From: Sympetrum striolatum
Taxonomy: Eukaryota > Arthropoda > Insecta > Odonata > Libellulidae
Direction: 5' to 3'
DNA: 64,000 bases
Assembly: GCA_947579665.1 (NCBI GenBank)
Contig: OX388345.1
Span: 68,191,454-68,255,453, forward strand
Part shown: positions 11,401-24,494 of the stretch, piece by piece
Position numbering within the stretch: position 1 is the stretch's first letter
Layout of the letters: each line of letters opens with the position of its first letter
Made by a program: the position numbers and the translations under genes
Notes under the pieces: generated by a model
Databases searched by the model: none
What the model saw: the letters and a program-made list of their open reading frames with translations, nothing else
Told to the model about the DNA's origin: nothing

Positions 11401-13764
11401 AATTTTTTTGAATGCCCACCAACCTAACCGAGGTCGAAAGGAAAAAAAATAATCCTCACTGGCTAAAAAGGTATCGAGAAATTATCTATGAAGCTGTAAG
11501 TACTTAATAAGTCCGTAGGACGGCTATGGGTGAATTAAAGTTACTTTTTTTACTTTTAGGATCCTGCATTAGCTATTTCGTGCTCTGAGGAATCAGGGAG
11601 AGAAAGTAGGCTGCGGAGAGAAAAGAAATACTGTGATTCGCAGAAATTTTCTTTTGAGGTAAAAGTATGACTAAGTTCAGAATCGAACTAATAGGTTTAC
11701 GTCAGAGGTAGCAATAGTTTAAAATTTACTATTGATATTTTATTTCTCTTTACACGAAGCCGTTATTTTTGAAGAAGGAAACGTTTACCTACCTAGTTTC
11801 ATTTGCTGAAACGTTTCAGCTTTATTAAAGGCTTGAATAAATTTTGCCTCCGTTGAACCTATAAGGAAATTTTTACTTTGACGTATCTTATCATTTTTTC
11901 CTAAGAGTTGCCTGAATATAACACGAAATTTACTGACTGGGCCAAATAATAAATTTAAGTTATGTAAAGGGAAAGTTATTCTATTAATTCCTTGGGGAAA
12001 TATTAAAATTGGAAAAAGTGCTAACGGAAATTCGTTTCCAGTAAAAAACGAATCGTGCATTAAAAATTAGAAGTTGCTCATAATCCTGGTCGCATAACAA
12101 CTTTATACTATATTTAAGCAAATGCATATATAAAATACCATAAAAACGTCGTGTAGTATGGGGAAGATATCTGATTATGAACGGATATTCACAAGCAAAC
12201 TTAACACACAGTAGAGAGCAAGCTTCTGTTTACTGCTCATACTTTAAGACGTAGCAACGAGGTCTTGGTGTTATCTCGAATAGTTAAACTGCCCTTCTCT
12301 CTGAGTTTTTTTATCCTGAATGATGATGCCTTCATAGCGTCATCATTTTTCCTCGTTTTTTCGGCTCTTATGTACGTTGCATGTCACGACTCAGGTAATG
12401 CAGATGTTACTCGAGTTTTACGAACTTTATCTGCGGAATATTCATCCATTCGTATCATGCTTTAATTTTACTACTCTGAGGAACCTATAAACACGACATT
12501 TTATTCGTAAAGTTTCCTTTCATTCTTACTCCGCCACAGAGTTAGACTACAGTATCTTTTTTGACTACTGTGATTCATTTATCAAATAATACCTTAATGT
12601 TTTACTTTAAATTAAAATATCCTTCAAAAGACATCGCTTATTTAAATATAGGTAGTTTTATCAAAATCAATTAAATAAAAGTAATTTCTTATTTTATGTT
12701 GTGATCGTGGAGAATTCAGCAACTATGAATAGCACCTTGAAATAGTTGTTAGATTGGAAATAGTGACGGAGAAACTTTGTACAAAGTTTGGTATAATTTA
12801 TAATACCGTAGTATATATTTTATATATCATTAAATCCATACTGTACCAGCCACCTTATTAGCTGAGGAGTATAATAATACTGTTGGTTTACTTTAAATAT
12901 TTTCCCCATATGTGATAGGAATCCGTTCGATTTATGCTTCTTCTAAAATTGATTTTTCCATATTGAGATCAAGATGGTTAACCTTCTAAGCTATAGCATC
13001 TCATACATGGTAAATGTACGGCTACTTCCTCTTGAGCTTGATTAAATTCAGAAGTGGAGATTGTTCATTGCCCAACACGACAGTACGAACAATGCCTCCA
13101 CGGCTGGTGTGCATATTACAGCTTTTTTAAATAAGACACGAACTGATTTCTTGGAGTGAGGCATCGAAGAAATGGAGGGAATGAGGAAATGTGAATGTGA
13201 AATTTCGAATAGCACAGATTAGAGTACAACTATCTATGGGGGACAACTTAATAAATTTTCAAAGCTCCATTTAAATTAGGAAAAAAGTACAAATATTACA
13301 TTTATTAGATAGCTTCCTTATTATATTAAAAGTATTCTTTCAAACCTAAGCCATTGGAAGGAAATTTTGTACCTGACATGCTAGAGTAAAGTTTGACGTT
13401 TAAATACGAAATTACATTGAAAATACTTAGTCGAACAACATATTTGGCGGTTAAGAGTTGGGTATTACCTTTACAATTAAAATGGAGCAGAGTATGCGAT
13501 TCAATGTCTGGCAGATTGAGAGGATGCAATATATTGACAATTTAAGCATCAGGTATAAAATATGTCCAACTTTCCAGTATAAAAATTCTTCAATCTATAT
13601 TCAATGCAAATAACCCATAGTAATATATAACAATAGAAGTTACCAAAACATGAAAATATATATAAAAACTAAAGTTTGATTTTTCGAGGGGACAAACCAA
13701 ATTATTATTTTTTTTTCTTATTAATTTTTCTTTCCGTCATCCACAACACGATTAATAGAATTAA
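8487..13764. other. Long AT-rich stretch, nothing recognised
   Basis: No protein-like frame or repeat copy could be supported. A modestly GC-richer patch at 11220-11350 contains a small hairpin (GGATGG...CCATCC). Confidence 0.5.
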
Positions 13765-13862
13765 ATTAGAAAATGGGTGGGACATAACAAAATGCTACTT
13801 TTTATAAACATAACCAGAACATAAACAGTGGAATTTTGTTATTTTCCACCCATTTACTAGGA
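13765..13862. ncRNA. miRNA-precursor-like hairpin
   Basis: Arms 13771-13798 and 13828-13855 are each 28 nt. Read by eye, 24 of 28 positions form Watson-Crick pairs and two more form G-U pairs, leaving two mismatches. The loop is 29 nt and pairing extends weakly outward. The size (about 86-98 nt) suits a pre-miRNA or a very short MITE. The arm beginning AAATGGGTGGG matches no miRNA that I recognise. Transcription is not shown. Confidence 0.4.
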
Positions 13863-14199
13863 TGGAGTTCCACACAATTAAAGCTTCCCAGATTGAGAGT
13901 TAAATAACTTGTCTGATTGATTAGATTTAGTAAAAAATTAATTTCGACTCAGATGTACTGCCTGAGATACGTAGCTCTTAAGAGGTGAGACAAAATTGCT
14001 TTTGTACCACGTAGCCAGAATACTGTGTGGGAAGCTTTTGTGTCGGTGCATCACAATAGGTCAGTAAATAAAATTTTATTGGGATTTAATAAGTAGTGAC
14101 CAGGTTTATTACCATTATATTGTAGCAATCATACCTCAGTAGTTTTCATATGATCACAGTAATAGAAAAACAGAGAAACTACTAAATGATACACTTTCC

Positions 14200-14720
14200 T
14201 CTATCCTCTACTAAAAGACAAACTAACAATGCTCCATCCAGCAAGCCACTGAGGCAGGGACAAGAGCTAGAACACCCTGCCTCAATCCTTAACACCCCCT
14301 CCTTCTTAATTCCCTTCCCCTCTCTCTTAATTCCACCCCTATATCTTGCGGCACTGGACGAACCTCCCCTCCTTGAAGATAAGGAAAAAAACGCGAACGG
14401 AAAGAGAGGAAAACAAAACAAAAAAATGGAGGGGAAGAGAGAGAAGTCTTAAAGCGCGAGGAGGGGTGGGGGTGGCGAGAAGTTGCCTTTTGGGGAGTAC
14501 TCACGGCAGGGATAGCGTGCGGACAGGGAGACATCTCTGGGCGGCACGTCCCTTATGGAAGAAATGATGAGCAGGAGGGAAGATATGGGAAGAGGACGGG
14601 GTTGAAATTGGGAAAACGACTGCGAAAGAAGTCACGGACATATGGCGAGGATGTATAATCGAAGGGTGAGGGCGAAAGGAAAGATAAAGGAACGGGAAAA
14701 CGTGGCTAAATTGCCGAAAG
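14200..14720. other. Strand-asymmetric purine/pyrimidine-rich stretch
   Basis: The plus strand is pyrimidine-rich to about 14370 and then strongly purine-rich to about 14720. The ORFs in it are low-complexity products of that bias. No gene is supported. Confidence 0.4.
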
Positions 14721-14811
14721 CGATTTAGCGGAAAGGATTAAAAATATAGTAAGCGAGTATTACCGTCAGGGTATAAATATCAGACTGATTAAAGATGGGA
14801 TAATATCACCT

Positions 14812-14943
14812 TCGGGGCTCCCGGATAACTAAGTGGGCTCCACGTTCGGCTTTGATGACAGCAGCCCATGGTTCGATTCCCGCTGGGAGCCCATGAGAGA
14901 CATGACCTAAGCTGTTAAAAAACTTTTAGCAATATTACTTCTG
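14812..14943 (+). mobile_element. tRNA-derived SINE with target duplication (S2)
   Basis: The tRNA-like head at 14814-14892 has 7-bp complementary ends (GGGCTCC and GGAGCCC, one base inset), an A-box-like GATAACTAAGTGG and a B-box GGTTCGATTCC. A short body to 14943 follows. The 11-bp direct repeat TAATATCACCT at 14801-14811 and 14944-14954 flanks the unit exactly, as expected for a target-site duplication made by LINE-type retrotransposition. The body aligns with the SINE at 39693-39836. Confidence 0.85.
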
Positions 14944-14983
14944 TAATATCACCTACCCTTATGATACATAACTATGTGTTATA

Positions 14984-15163
14984 TCACTCGATACGTTTAT
15001 ATGCCTCAATAATTCTCATTAAAAACCATTCCTTTCGTTTATTGCTAACTAACTCCACCATTAAATTATCTAACATATTTTGCCTTTGTATTCCCTTCCA
15101 TATTTACCTCTGCATTCTATCCTCTATCGCATCTTTACCAATCCATTTTCTTTTTCGACGCTT
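14984..15163 (-). pseudogene. RTE-like LINE, decayed C-terminal fragment
   Basis: The minus-strand frame of 60 codons begins with KRRKRKWIG, a hallmark of the region after the reverse transcriptase in RTE-type non-LTR retrotransposons (usually KRRKxxWIGH). The frame has one internal stop at about codon 19 and continues to NKRKEW, matching the usual C-terminal RExW-type block, then ends at TGA (14984-14986). A deletion around the WIG block is likely. Only the C-terminal part survives, which fits 5' truncation. The SINE at 14812-14943 lies 40 bp beyond its 3' end. Confidence 0.6.
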
Positions 15164-15169
15164 AATTAC

Positions 15170-17690
15170 TACAATCTATAACGTAAATGAGAGTATGCTA
15201 AACTATGCTTTAAGATAAAATATCTGTTACTTTAGGTACGACTTTGCGGAAAAATCATTGGTGTTGGAGATGCGAAAACAAACCAAAAAACAAATAAATT
15301 CAACCAAACTATATAGGAAGATAGTTTTGAGTAGAATACATTTAAAGCTACTATTAATTAATCATAGCAATTAATTGTTGATTAGTGAAATCAGCAGTAG
15401 TTACGCTGGTGGCGACGTTTTAAATACAATCTACAATGATTTTATACTAATTCAATTAATAAGCGGTTACCTACACTTTCCCGCCAATAAGAATAGACGC
15501 ATTTAATGTAGTACTAAAATTAATTAATGAAATTACCAATACCAATAACAGTTATGTAATTAAATATTGTGCAGATTTTTTTAGCTCCGTATAACTTTTC
15601 ACGACTACTATAGCTTGAGGTCATGATGCAAGATTTTTCTGATAGCATAATTAATACAACATTGTTTAATTACACGAAAAGTATAAAGGTTAAATGTATT
15701 GAAGAATAACATCCTTAATTGTAAGTTTGTAGATTTTTGTGGCGTTGAGGTGATCTTTGCATGATTGCCGGATTCACTGCTACGTTGTTTCTTTTGGTAC
15801 AAAAACCGTGTAGGAGTACCATGGAGAGAACTACATCTTTAACTGATCGTCAATAAATAATTTATGTCTTGGAAAATATCTGTGTAGTTTCCAAAATGAT
15901 ACGTAATTCATAAAAATGCGTTTCAATACGTTATCTCAGTTTCTTATAAAAACAAGAATTATTTTTTGGTCAAATTTGTAACCAAAAATAATAGGTAGCT
16001 CTAAAGAGTAAATATAAATAAAATTATCCAAACGAATTGCAAATATAGACTCGATTTTAATAAAACTTTCAGTTTTATTTTTTAAACGTGAATTTATTTA
16101 AAACGTAAAACATTTACAGAAAAATTATGTTTTAGTAAAATAAAGTTCTCAGGCATTGATTCGATAATTCGATTATTTAATTTGCCAATGGATTTATTTT
16201 ATTTAGACATGAACGATGGAATTTGGCTTTTAGGAAAATTATATTTAAATTATTCATCGAATATTTTCCCATGAACTATACAGAGTAATTGACAATTAGA
16301 ACTTGATTGTAAATAGTGATAAATATTTTTTAATATCGTCCTATTTCATACTTGATAAAATATTCTACAATTTCTTGGAAAACTGCTAATTATTTTGAAC
16401 AAATGGAGGTAGCAAATTTTATTTTTCGAAATGGTTAATTTTCTAGATTGGGTCATTTACGTTGGCAATTTTATGTTTATCGTTGATTTGATAATGTACG
16501 CTGGATGTAGCAAATGCGTCACTCTAAGTTTTTCCGTCTTGTATATTTCCGATTACGGTTAAAACCAGCTTTTCGCTTTAACAGTTACTACAGTTTGGTA
16601 TTTATAAATAATTGGTTAAATTTGGCAAGTATGTTCACTCAGATATATATGGAGGAGAGCTGAAATACGGCACAACACTGCAACGTCTTCGGACGACCGT
16701 ATGAAGGAAACACCGCGAAGGAATTTAAAAGAGAATTCTTCCAAATGAAAATAGAAATGGAGATGACTTAGAAGCGTCTGAGTGGAGCTTACAATTAAAA
16801 GACAAAATCAATACGAAGAAATAATTTGATTGGCTGACATATTTCTCCCCAGGTAAGGGTTCCTCAGTCAGACATCCCAATTACAGACGGGAGAATTGCA
16901 CAGTAATCGGGAAATTCAGGTCATATCTAACGAAACATTACAAAGTAATTACAATGTTAAAACTTTAAATTTAATTTTCCCTCATTTATAAGCGACTTGT
17001 TACTCATCAGTGTATATTATAAACTATTTGTCCTTACAACTGCTTAACCAGATAGAAATATACTTCAGACTAAGAATATTATTATTCCTTATCTGATAAT
17101 TTCTCAAGCAAATTTCTCATCTACTCATGAAACTTTACGTAAAAACTCCTATTCTCTACCAACCTACTTTTTAATAAATTGAATCAATCATCATATTTTC
17201 GATGTATTTACTGTCACTCTCAAAATATTTAAGCCTCAATGTATTTAACGATTATAGCATAAAGTATAATTTAAAAGTATTTAATAATTAGTCAATCCCA
17301 TTTTTAGCTTCGGATAATTATTTTCTGAAACATGTGGTTGCCTTATTAGATTGAAAATAATAAATAACTGAGCATTAATGGAATATTCGGAGAAATTCTT
17401 CTCTTTTATTTCGTAATTGGGGAAAGTTATACTATTAATATCTTAAATTTAGCTATTTTATTACTTATATTTGGCCATTTTACCGAGCGAACTTTCTTTT
17501 CCAAGAAATCTCACTCTTTAATTTGATTAGTATGTTTTATATTTAACATTAGGTTAGGCATCGTTTAATATTTAACAACAATCATAAATTCAATTCTAAA
17601 TTCCACTCTGTCTGTAATAAGTTAAGAATATACGTCTCCGTACTTTGAAAACCATTCAAAGAAAATATATTCGGAGCTAAGGACAACATT
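15170..17690. other. AT-rich stretch, nothing firmly recognised
   Basis: No coding or repeat feature is supported. At 16849-16858 a pyrimidine-rich run ending CCCCAG is followed directly by GTAAGG, the layout of a recursive splice site, but such strings are expected by chance at about this frequency. Confidence 0.45.
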
Positions 17691-17699
17691 TATCAAAAC

Positions 17700-18130
17700 A
17701 TTCAGATGACTCTCTCGCGAACAATTTTAGAGAAACGACAGGCAGCGGCCCAACAGATGGCTGAGCTGGCGAGTCAGACGAATAGATAAGCATACGCTTT
17801 CTTGAAGGAGAAAAAAGGGCCGAAAACAGAGCGGAGGAGAAATTGGATAAAAAGTGGGTAAAGCGAACGAAAAAATGAAGAGGGTCGAATCCAAAAACAC
17901 GGGACGGGCCAAAAGTTCAGTCTTGCCGAAAAATACCGAAAAAGAATAAACTGGAGTATAGCAATTGGAGGATAATAAGTTGGGAAGAGGAAATGCTAAA
18001 GATGTAGCACAAGGAGGGAAAGAATTAGACAGGAGGGAATGAGGTTGAAAAGAGTTACAGGAGAATTGGAGAGATTGCTGAATGATAAGCGATCAACCTA
18101 TGAAGAAATGAAAAGAGATATTCCGTTTGG
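17700..18130. other. Purine-rich tract with GC-richer start
   Basis: The plus strand is dominated by A and G (GAGGAGAAATTGG, GGGAAGAGGAAATG and similar). No protein motif appears on either strand. Confidence 0.4.
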
Positions 18131-19730
18131 CAGTAATATCTCTGGAAAATAGCAACAGCAGAGTATGTATATAAGTGTTTTAGAATTCTTTAGTTTATTA
18201 TAGCAATGCAGCCGGCTAATAACAATGGCTAATATTAATTATAAATTAATAGTGAAATTCCTGAAAAATTACGGATTAAAATTAAATTTATTTACCTAAA
18301 ATATAAATAATCCCGGTACGATATTGGATTTTCAATAGAAATGTTTATTTTAATGCATTTAAACTGACAATAAATAAATAAGAGTTGAGTTCAACAATCA
18401 CCTTTGTCGTTAGGGAATTGTTTATGCCCAAAAATATACTAAAATGTTTCGTAGTTTTCGTCCTAATTCTCTCAATATCGACTCGAATTCAATATTTTAC
18501 GATTAAAGTAAGAACTTTTATTCATTTTCCCTTCTATTAGTATTCATCTCCATTTCGTACGACCATTATTTTTATTTAATTATGCAAAAGAAAAAATGTC
18601 TGCAATCGATCGAAATGAACTTAGCGTGCATTTCTTATGAAAGACGATTCGAGTCGTTCAGAGTCGAACCAAGTATACTTTGGTCAAATTAATATCAATA
18701 CGTAATGCTCCACTGGACTTTTCACGACTCAAAAAAATTTATAATCATATCACGTCGGGAAGTGCATGAAATTAATTTTTGAAAATTTCTCCTCTACATT
18801 CCTTACGGGAGTTACTGACATCGGATGTATAAATATATACGCATCGATGATTATTATATAAAATTATTATGGTATCCTTACGTTTACCCTGTAAAAAACC
18901 TTTTACAATAATGCTAATGAATGGAATAACTTGGTGGATAATAAAATGAAATACGTCGTACAATAAAGGCGGATCCTCTTTAGGAAAAACGAACGAAGAA
19001 AAGGGAAAAACGCACAAAAAAGAGAAAATAAAAACTACGTAAACATCGTAACGATAGAAATGAACAGAAAGAAGACCATCCCTGGAGCAAAATCTCAATT
19101 AAAACATCACTTTATAATACAAAATCTCAAAAATACTGCACAAAAGAGTAAAGAAGGGATCGAATAATAACAAGATATATTCCTCTCCGTAATTCGTCTA
19201 CTCGGGAAAAAGTATGATTAGTTAAAAAGACAAAAATGTGTTACATGTAAAATGTAACTGAAGAAATAATTAAAATCATTCTCTCCGTCAGGATGGCTAT
19301 TATCTAAATAGTTTACATAAAATATACAATATAATATCTTTAAGACATAAAGAAAATAAAAAAGCAATATAGCCTCTCCTTAACTACTAATTGTCAAAGG
19401 TATCCTTTCTACTTTATTTATTTATCTACTTACTCATCTATATATTTATTTATTTACCACAAACCAATCTTATCTTAATCGAGCTCAAAGTTCAGCCACA
19501 TTTTATAGTTTTCTAGAGGCATGAGCTAACTATTTAAATGAGCAAATTGTGCTAAATGACATTAGATGTCGACACATCTTTAATAAAATACACGCACTCA
19601 CACATAAAATATCCTGGAGACGCTGAAAAGTAAACGTAACGTCATGATAAGTCAAACAAGTAAAAATAAATACAAAAACACACACTTCCACGATTAACTG
19701 AACAGTATGTTCTGAAAGCATAATACATCA
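18131..19730. other. AT-rich stretch, nothing recognised
   Basis: No supportable gene or repeat copy; a 108-codon minus frame at 18772-19098 is Phe/Ile-rich and unstructured. Confidence 0.5.
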
Positions 19731-19969
19731 ATCTACACATTGAAAGAAAAAAAAGAAGCGATGAGTCCATGTAGAGGTAAACGGAAAGGAAAGCAAAATC
19801 ATTCCCAGTTTCGCCGAGCTACAGAAAAAAAATAACGCGGCATCCCACACACACGCAAACAAACAAAGCGAGGAAGTCATTCCACAAAGCATGTCAACCG
19901 AACGCGAATAAAAAAGAGCCCGACTGGATCCAGTTGCCAAAGATTTACATCAAATTAAGGAAAAATCGT

Positions 19970-20640
19970 TGCGCCGGCGGAAAAGTCGGTTATAGCCCAA
20001 ACGAAGAAACGATAAGACTATTTCGCATTCCGGAAAAAAGCGACCCTTTTAATTGATGACCCGAGCGGGAAAGAAAAAAATAGTGGGGAGGAGAGGGCTC
20101 CCTTCCGGGGGAACGCGTGACACGGGGACGTTTGAATATTCAATAGATGAATGTTTAAGCGGCTTCGAGAATAGTTTTTAATTACCTTTTGACTCTATTT
20201 CTCGCGGAACTGAATATGCAGATGTGGCATAAGTCCTGAAGGGGGAGAGATGGGAATCTGATCGTTGCCTAGGAACGGAGGATGACGGAGTAAGCGCGGA
20301 TTTTTCCCGTTCTCCGAGCACGTTGACAAATGCGGTTACGGATGTAAATCGGAACTGCACCGCCTGCCACCGCTTACATAACGAAGCCCCTGAACATCCG
20401 AATATAAAACCGTGTAAACAACTCGGAGGAAAATGCGCCACATACACATATACGCCTCTCTTCTTTGGGAATTCGTCGTATGCTTTTTCCTTCAACATAT
20501 CGCAACTTTATTTCGGAGATGCGGCGAAACAAACTATGGATTCCAGACCCCGTCCTAAAACGTACCTCCTGTTGAACGTGGCTCAGGAAATGCGGTATCA
20601 TGAAGACACGTCAGATTTGAACCGTGTTTTCTCCTATATT
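19970..20640. promoter_or_regulatory. GC/CpG-richer island, possible conserved non-coding element
   Basis: CpG-rich patch (GCGCCGGCGG at about 19970, GGGGGAACGCGTGACACGGG at about 20105) with overlapping frames on both strands up to 111 codons. None shows a family motif. A regulatory role is inferred only from composition. Confidence 0.3.
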
Positions 20641-20694
20641 ACTTATTCTTACCCTTGATCTATTACTACAGTCTTTGTAGCAAATAAATTTCCC

Positions 20695-21218
20695 CCTTTT
20701 TTCTTAGAAGTTTAAAATCTCCAATAGGCTAGAGGTTTAAAATGTCTTTTTCGGCGTTCTTGTCGGCCTCTTTCACCGGTATTCGGGGGTAAAAGGAATG
20801 GATCACCACACTTTTTATAAAAGCCCAATAAATACCCCGCACCCTTGCCGATGTTGCTTTGCACTTATAGACCTTGATGAGAAAAGCGTCGCTTCCGAAA
20901 TTTGCATTGGGATGATTAATTGTAGTTTATGTTCTTGTTTAAAGGCTGCATCCAAATAAATTTTGTATTACACAACGGCTGATGGTACTAAACAGTCCAC
21001 CTTTCACTCAGTATATACGTTTGTACGCGTAGGTATTATCAACAAAAATTTGAATTGAATTCAGTTGGGAATTGAGGCTTACTAGGCAAGATATGGAGTG
21101 AATTAATTTACCCTTGCCTCCCTTATTGGCTTAGAATGCTCTTAGCTAATCAATACCACATAGGTATAGTTCAATGACTCAACATTTATCATAAAATTTC
21201 ATAAGGAGAGATCACTAA
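20695..21218 (-). repeat. Family P interspersed repeat, copy 2
   Basis: On the minus strand it begins with GATCTCTCCTTATG near 21213, then AGCATTCTAAGCC, a CTTGCCTAGTAAGCCTC block at about 21080-21100, and the ACCGGTATT / TTTAAA...CTCC block near 20700-20780. The order matches copy 1 at 3352-3982, so both ends of the family are represented. Confidence 0.65.
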
Positions 21219-21399
21219 TGCCATTATCCTGAACGTCTAGGGAGGAAACCTATAACAAGAGCAATGTGTACGGAGCAGAATTGTAGTAGGAGATACATAA
21301 CCAATGCACTTTACGGTTCCAATACGTAATTAATATTTCTGTGAAAGGCAAATTATTTTTTCTGACGCTGTAGCAAGTGAAAAATGGAACATTTAAGAC

Positions 21400-21665
21400 C
21401 TTCTCCCCTCATCCCTTAATTTCGATAAAGGCACGTTCATGCCGCTGCGGTATGCTGAAAGCAGCAGCGTTTTACGAGCGATAAAAATATCACTTTCGAT
21501 GAAAGTGTTACGGATTTTTACGTAATCTGACCTTTGCCGCGTAATTGATTCATCAACTATTCATCAAATGCTTTGCATTTTAATTAGTGTTTATAACGGC
21601 GAAAGAGTGGCCATGCACGGGTATATCGATGATTAATTTAATTTTTGATTCGATTGATTAATAAT
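21400..21665. promoter_or_regulatory. Possible homeodomain-site cluster
   Basis: The patch has two TGATTAAT sites (21630-21637 and 21655-21662), the core recognised by Hox/Exd-type complexes, and an AAAAATATCACTTTCGATGAAAGTG segment split by a small palindrome CACTTTCGATGAAAGTG. Such AT-rich sites are common by chance in AT-rich DNA, so this is suggestive only. Confidence 0.2.
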
Positions 21666-22499
21666 TCACAATTTGAAGGATCATCAGTTAAGTGCTCTCC
21701 GACAAGCTGGAATTAGGCACCTGGTATAAAGAGAATGGGCCCAAATTTTGATATATTCGCTTTCGAGCCCAGCCATCGGAACATTATCGTGAGAGCATGG
21801 CTAGCAGTACGGAGCTTGATGAATTTCAGGCGTATAACCCAATATGAGTATTAGAAAACGCCAATTACTTTTTATTCCTAATAATAGAGTAATCAATGTA
21901 TTCCAAAACACAATTTTTTTAATCATCCACTAAGGTGGCGTTTCTCTGGAGCGTACAATGAACTTGCACTGCTCTCGATTTCAGACTGTTGTATAATAAA
22001 TCACGAAAAATAGATGTGGAGGGAAATTTTTGGTTCTGCTGTTCAAAATAACATCTATTCCAATGAATTAATTGGAAAATTAAAGTGAAGCAATGATGTA
22101 ACCATGTAAATATCTGAAACCATTGAAACTCCCTAGAAAAACCAAAATCTCGCTTGCGGCACACCAGCATACCACGGTACACCGATATGGAAACTTTAAA
22201 TTCATTGAAAAACTTGTACAAGGGGAAAGAAAATCTAAACATGGAACCTAAAACTACATCTTTGATATATGGGTAAATAGAAAAAGAAAATGTATAGTGT
22301 GAATTTGATGGTATCTCCAAAGAAGAGAAAACTGTTAGTGTAGTATACTATAGTACGAGTATAATTTGTTATTTTCATAACAAATTTTACGTTAACAGGT
22401 CTAATTGGTTGACAATGTAAGATTGTATATCTATGTAGCGTGCACTATATATTCACTGTCATTTGTATGTATGCACTTGTATTTACTTGCGGTGAATGT

Positions 22500-23190
22500 A
22501 TGTGATAATAATAAGAAGAAAACAATATTTACAGTACTACATTGCTTACATTATAAGTGTAAATTAGACCGACTGACTAAATAATGTTCACTTCCTGACG
22601 GAATACTTTTGTTCATGTCTCCTGACTCGAGGTCTTATCCATGGTTTTCCTTTGTTTACTTTAAGTTAACTTTGTTTTTTTTTTGAAGATCACTAGGTAA
22701 GGGGAAGCGTCTGACTCGGTTTCAGGTTGGGTTGTGGTTTATTCATTTAGCGCAATTTTAGGACGGCGATATTTATTGATAGTTCTTTTTAGGTTGTAAT
22801 CCCAGATTGTGGAAAATTAGTTATTTTGAATATTTTTTTGTTTCGAGTTTAATCTTTTAGTGAGGGTCTATTTAAGGTTTCGGAGAGAGGTATGATTCTG
22901 TGGTATTTGTATATCTCCAAGGTACTTGTGCGATATGAGACTTTTAGAATCCCCTTGTTGGTTTTGCTTTCGAATCTGTACTGCCTCTGAAGATAGGATT
23001 TGTACGTATAATGCCAGGTGGGTGATGCACAAGTGAGTATCGGCCTGGTTATGGTTAAATAATTAAGTAGTTTTTTATTAATGTTGACCTGAGATTTGTT
23101 AAATAGGATTCCGGATAAGGTGAATTTAGTTCTGGTTGCTTTTTGAATGATGTTTTCGATGTGTTTTTCCTTGTTAATTTTTCTTCAAGT
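22500..23190 (-). pseudogene. Jockey-clade LINE, decayed reverse transcriptase C-terminus
   Basis: The minus strand carries the conserved end of a Jockey-type reverse transcriptase ORF: EEKLTRK, then (one frame over) KHIENIIQKATRTKFTLSG, RPILTCASPTWHYTYKSYLQ and IIPLSETLN, then a further block resembling KRFYSK and YRRPK. The main open frame runs from about 23188 to a TAA at 22849-22851; homology continues past it in shifted frames to about 22740. At least two frameshifts and the early stop show it is dead. Jockey elements are insect non-LTR retrotransposons. Sequence from about 22740 to 22500 is presumably its 3' UTR, with the end unclear. Confidence 0.7.
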
Positions 23191-24494
23191 GTGAAAAATT
23201 TTTCAGACGTCTTTTTAGGTATTTGTTCTTTAAAAAGGCTTGAAGTAGGTGTAAATTAGTATTACTTGCACAATAAAATTACAGTTACAATTTGAAGAGA
23301 ATCAGTGAATTGTTAATGCATAACTGTACTGAAAAGCTGCTACTGTAGTTGGTGTTTCGTGCTGTAATTTTATCAAGTCAGATTTTATATTTCGCATTCG
23401 CATTTTCCTCTTACCATTGATAAGGATACAAATAATAAAACGAAAGGGTTATAACAGCATACCAATAAAGAAACAGGGCGAGAGGAATCAGGCATCAAAA
23501 GCAAACGTCCTGATGAAGAATAACACAAATAAATCGCGATCAATTAATTCCTCCTCTTACTATATACATTAAAAGTCCATTATTAAATCAAAAGAGCATC
23601 GAGGGAATGCAAAGCTCAGTCCGAAAATATTGAGTTAAGTCAATTAAGTCATCGGAATCCGGCCCCAGGTCCATGGATTTTAAATTAATATTTTCTTGCG
23701 GTGTTATTTATGCAATCGCGTCACTTCGAACGGATTTCGCTAATTCTGAATAACCGTTTTGATTGAGAGATGCTGAAATGGGCTGTGGCGTTTTCGGTCG
23801 ATTATGACCGTGTAGTAAATTTCGGGAGATACACGGATCACACGCATATTGAACTGGAATTTACGGCTTAGACTTTGCTGAATTTGAAATATATTTGTAC
23901 TGCTTCGTCGAAAACAATCTGTTCAATGATTTTTCTATATAGAAAACTTATAAATTCAAATCAAGACCATTTAAAATTACATAGGGATTTTTTTTTAATT
24001 CTAAACTGGGTTTTAAACCTGGAGATAAGACAAAATTTTAAAAACTTAGAATAAACATACTTTTTATTTGACTTTTTACTATATATGAGTATTGGTGTGA
24101 TCAGGAGGGAAATTAAGCGGCATATGCCCCCGCTTAACCCTTCAGGCCCCAACGCAATTTGCATCATATTCTCCCCAAGGGGGTTAACCGTATTACCATA
24201 CAAGTTTTTTCCCATATTTGACGCTTATTTGCTTAATTAAGTTTATATTTAGTTATTTATGCACAGGTTTAAATGGAAGATCTGTCTTCCTTGTCTCAAT
24301 TACACCCAATAATGCCGTTCATGTGTATATAAATAAATTATAATTTACAATTGATATCTTAAATAAATAAATAAATACATGTATTGAGAAAGTCCTTATT
24401 GCTAAGTATTGATAACATAGAAAAAGTTAATACTCATTCAAAATATATTCATAAATATTTAAGGATGATTATATACAGCCTACTTCAACAGCAT
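23191..24494. other. Mostly AT-rich stretch, nothing recognised
   Basis: A small hairpin AAGCGG...CCGCTT lies at about 24115-24136. No other feature can be supported. Confidence 0.45.
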
